Made by a program: the position numbers and the translations under genes
Notes under the pieces: generated by a model
The model's input: the letters and a program-made list of their open reading frames with translations, nothing else
Told to the model about the DNA's origin: nothing
The model's database searches: none
In this document: one piece after another, positions 6,311 to 7,920 of the stretch
How the letters are laid out: every line of letters starts with the position of its first letter
Position numbering within the stretch: position 1 is the stretch's first letter
Source of the DNA: Acidobacteriota bacterium
Lineage (GTDB): Bacteria; Acidobacteriota; Terriglobia; Terriglobales; Acidobacteriaceae
NCBI GenBank assembly: GCA_021805955.1
Contig: JAJZDO010000550.1
Span: 1 to 7,920, forward strand
DNA length: 7,920 nt
Direction: 5' to 3'

Positions 6311-7657
6311 TTATGCGTTGATTTCCGTTCCGCTGTCCTGATGCTTGAGTTGAGGAACCAGGATCTGGAATAGGAGGACCGCGAGGAGATACATGAATCC
6401 GCAAACCGTAAATAGCAGGGAATAGTGGTGAGTGCGCTTGAGAACATATCCAGCCACCTCGGCAAGGACCGTTCCGCCTAGTGCTCCCGCAGTTCCGCCG
6501 ATGCCCACGACGGTCGCGACGGATTGGGCACGGAACATATCGGAGGGTGTGGAGAACAGGTTGCAGGAAAAACCCTGATGCGCGGCGGCGGCAAGAGAAA
6601 TCAGCGCGACGGACATCCACAGGGTCGCGACCTGTGCTGCAAAAATAACGGGTAGAACGGCAATCGCGAAGATTGTCATCGCGGCCTTGCGACTGAAGTT
6701 CACCGAGCGTCCGCGCTTGATCCAGTACCCGGAGAGCCAGCCCCCGAAGAGACTACCGATGCTCGCCGCAAAGTAGATGACGACCAGGGGAAGACTCATC
6801 TGGGCGATGGTGATGTGGAAGCGATTGGTCAAAAACAGCGGTCCCCAGAACAGGTAAAACCACCACACCGGATCCGTCAGAAATTTGGAGGTTGCAAAGG
6901 CGATGGTACCGCGATCGGATAACAGCGACCGTAGCGACCGTATTTCCGATGACTCAACGGGCGTCAGGCTGCGGTCGATAAGTTGCGATTCTGCGGGGCG
7001 CAGGCGATTGTACGGAAACAGCATCCACACGATCAGCCACAGCATGCTCATGCTGGCGGTAAAAATAAATCCGTAGCGCCATCCAAATCGGAGCGCGATG
7101 AACGGGATGATAATCGGAGCCAACAGGGCGGCAAAATTTGTGCCGGAATTGAAGATGCCTGTGGCCAGCGCTCGTTCTTCTTTCGGGAACCATTCGGCTA
7201 CCGCCTTCAACGCGGCAGGGAAGTTTCCCGATTCTCCGATCCCTAGAAAAAATCGTGCGATGCCAAATCCGAACGCGCTGCTGACGAATGCATGCGCTGC
7301 CGAGGACACGCTCCAGATGCCGACGAACAAGCCATATCCCTTGCGGGTCCCCAGGCGGTCGATGATCCGCCCGGAGAGCAGATATGCAAGTCCATAGGCA
7401 AAGGTGAAACACGCGACCATGTTGCCGTAGCCCTGCTGCGTCCAGTGCAGATCTTTCTGCAGGACCGGCGCGAGAATGCCGAGGACTTGGCGGTCCATAT
7501 AGTTGGTGGTGGTCGCAAAAAACAGGAGGGCGCAGACAAACCAGCGCATCCGGCCAGGACGTTCCTTCGGCTTACGTATAACGCGCATCTCCTGCTGCTG
7601 TCCCTGGTTCACTTCACTTGGCCTATTCTGCTCGGGAATTCCTGGAACGCGGGTCAC
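6311..7657 (-). CDS. MFS transporter, ACS family (hexuronate/sugar-acid type)
   Basis: The 448-residue product has a 12-helix MFS pattern of the anion:cation symporter family (ExuT, GudP, DgoT relatives). Family marks are NYMDRQVLGILAP in the first helix (52-64), the GRIIDRLGTRKGY loop between helices 2 and 3 (97-109), RFFLGIGESGNFPAALKAVA (135-154) with EWFPKEERALATGIFNSG after it, and a polar central loop (about 216-250). These transporters move hexuronates, aldarates or aldonates with protons. The adjacent uxaA points to galacturonate or glucuronate, but the exact substrate is inferred. The chosen start is GTG at 7657, because it overlaps the stop of the upstream regulator as GTGA, a translational-coupling arrangement. 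It has no clear ribosome binding site of its own. ATG at 7588 (residue 24) is a serious alternative, since the first helix begins only near residue 38, but its AGGAG touches the start codon. Confidence 0.9.
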   Translation of the reverse strand: MTRVPGIPEQNRPSEVNQGQQQEMRVIRKPKERPGRMRWFVCALLFFATTTNYMDRQVLGILAPVLQKDLHWTQQGYGNMVACFTFAYGLAYLLSGRIIDRLGTRKGYGLFVGIWSVSSAAHAFVSSAFGFGIARFFLGIGESGNFPAALKAVAEWFPKEERALATGIFNSGTNFAALLAPIIIPFIALRFGWRYGFIFTASMSMLWLIVWMLFPYNRLRPAESQLIDRSLTPVESSEIRSLRSLLSDRGTIAFATSKFLTDPVWWFYLFWGPLFLTNRFHITIAQMSLPLVVIYFAASIGSLFGGWLSGYWIKRGRSVNFSRKAAMTIFAIAVLPVIFAAQVATLWMSVALISLAAAAHQGFSCNLFSTPSDMFRAQSVATVVGIGGTAGALGGTVLAEVAGYVLKRTHHYSLLFTVCGFMYLLAVLLFQILVPQLKHQDSGTEINA

Positions 7658-7920
7658 GATTTTTTATAGACCGGCCCTGTCGATCCGCGTACGCGAAGCG
7701 TTGACTTGAGTGGTATTTGCTGGGGCTTCGCCTCAGCTTGCTCGGTTGCGGGCAAAATGGAACGTAAGAGCAAATCGACCGCGTCTTTTCCCATTTCGTA
7801 GCTAGGTTGCCCGATGGTGGTGAGACTCGGGCTGACGACTTCCGCCCAGTCGGCATCATCGAAACTCATCACGCTGACACGCGACGGGCAGGGCACTTTC
7901 AATTCTGTGATTGCCCGAAG
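7654..7920 (-). CDS. LacI/GalR-family transcriptional regulator, C-terminal part (5' end outside window)
   Basis: The 88 visible codons encode the end of the periplasmic-binding-like effector domain of a LacI/GalR regulator. The blocks RVSVMSFDDADWAEVVSPSL, TTIGQPSYEMGKDAVDLL and LRVRGSTGP are typical of the family's last strands and helices. The frame is open to the window edge and continues LRAITE upstream, so the gene begins beyond 7920 and the helix-turn-helix is not seen. It would bind DNA as a dimer and respond to a sugar or sugar-acid ligand. Because it precedes the transporter and uxaA on the same strand, with a 4-base overlap, it probably controls this uronate operon and may autoregulate. 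Target sites cannot be named with confidence here. Confidence 0.9.
   Translation of the reverse strand, partial: LRAITELKVPCPSRVSVMSFDDADWAEVVSPSLTTIGQPSYEMGKDAVDLLLRSILPATEQAEAKPQQIPLKSTLRVRGSTGPVYKKS

Noticed and set aside
6954..7412. 152-codon minus-strand frame inside the transporter gene
   Set aside because: It is a shifted frame within an unambiguous MFS coding sequence, with no domain.

Overview
The window reads as a chromosomal carbohydrate-catabolism region of a Gram-negative soil-type bacterium. The gene families and the two twin-arginine (Tat) exported enzymes would fit Acidobacteriota (Terriglobia). That assignment is inferred from the protein types, not proven by a marker gene. 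Seven protein-coding genes are supported, one of them cut by the right edge. No rRNA, tRNA, CRISPR array or intact transposase gene was found.

Left part (1-2941). A Tat-exported seven-bladed beta-propeller lactonase on the minus strand (147-1364) and a Tat-exported RidA/YjgF-family protein on the plus strand (2030-2599) point away from each other. The 665-base gap between them holds a plausible lactonase promoter with two perfect palindromes, and a weak possible relic of a membrane pyrophosphatase. Between ridA and the next gene lies a 164-bp element bounded by 24-bp inverted repeats (15 bp perfect, 21 of 24 matching overall). It looks like a MITE or a decayed insertion sequence.

Right part (2942-7920). 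This is a uronate/inositol locus. A myo-inositol oxygenase with all six diiron ligands (2942-3796, minus) is divergent from an RpiB/LacAB-fold isomerase (4047-4535, plus) that keeps the catalytic Cys but lacks two of the usual active-site His residues. Convergent with that isomerase is a minus-strand set in the order LacI-family regulator (partial, 7654-7920), ACS-family MFS hexuronate-type transporter (6311-7657) and full-length altronate dehydratase UxaA (4567-6210). The regulator stop and transporter start overlap as GTGA, which suggests translational coupling.

Together the right-hand genes suggest uptake of hexuronates, production of glucuronate from myo-inositol, isomerisation of a sugar acid, and dehydration of altronate to 2-keto-3-deoxygluconate, probably controlled by the LacI-type regulator. 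The most interesting open question is the substrate of the divergent RpiB-fold protein. By context it may be a non-phosphorylated uronate rather than a pentose phosphate. No defence, secretion or other clearly novel multi-gene system was recognised.
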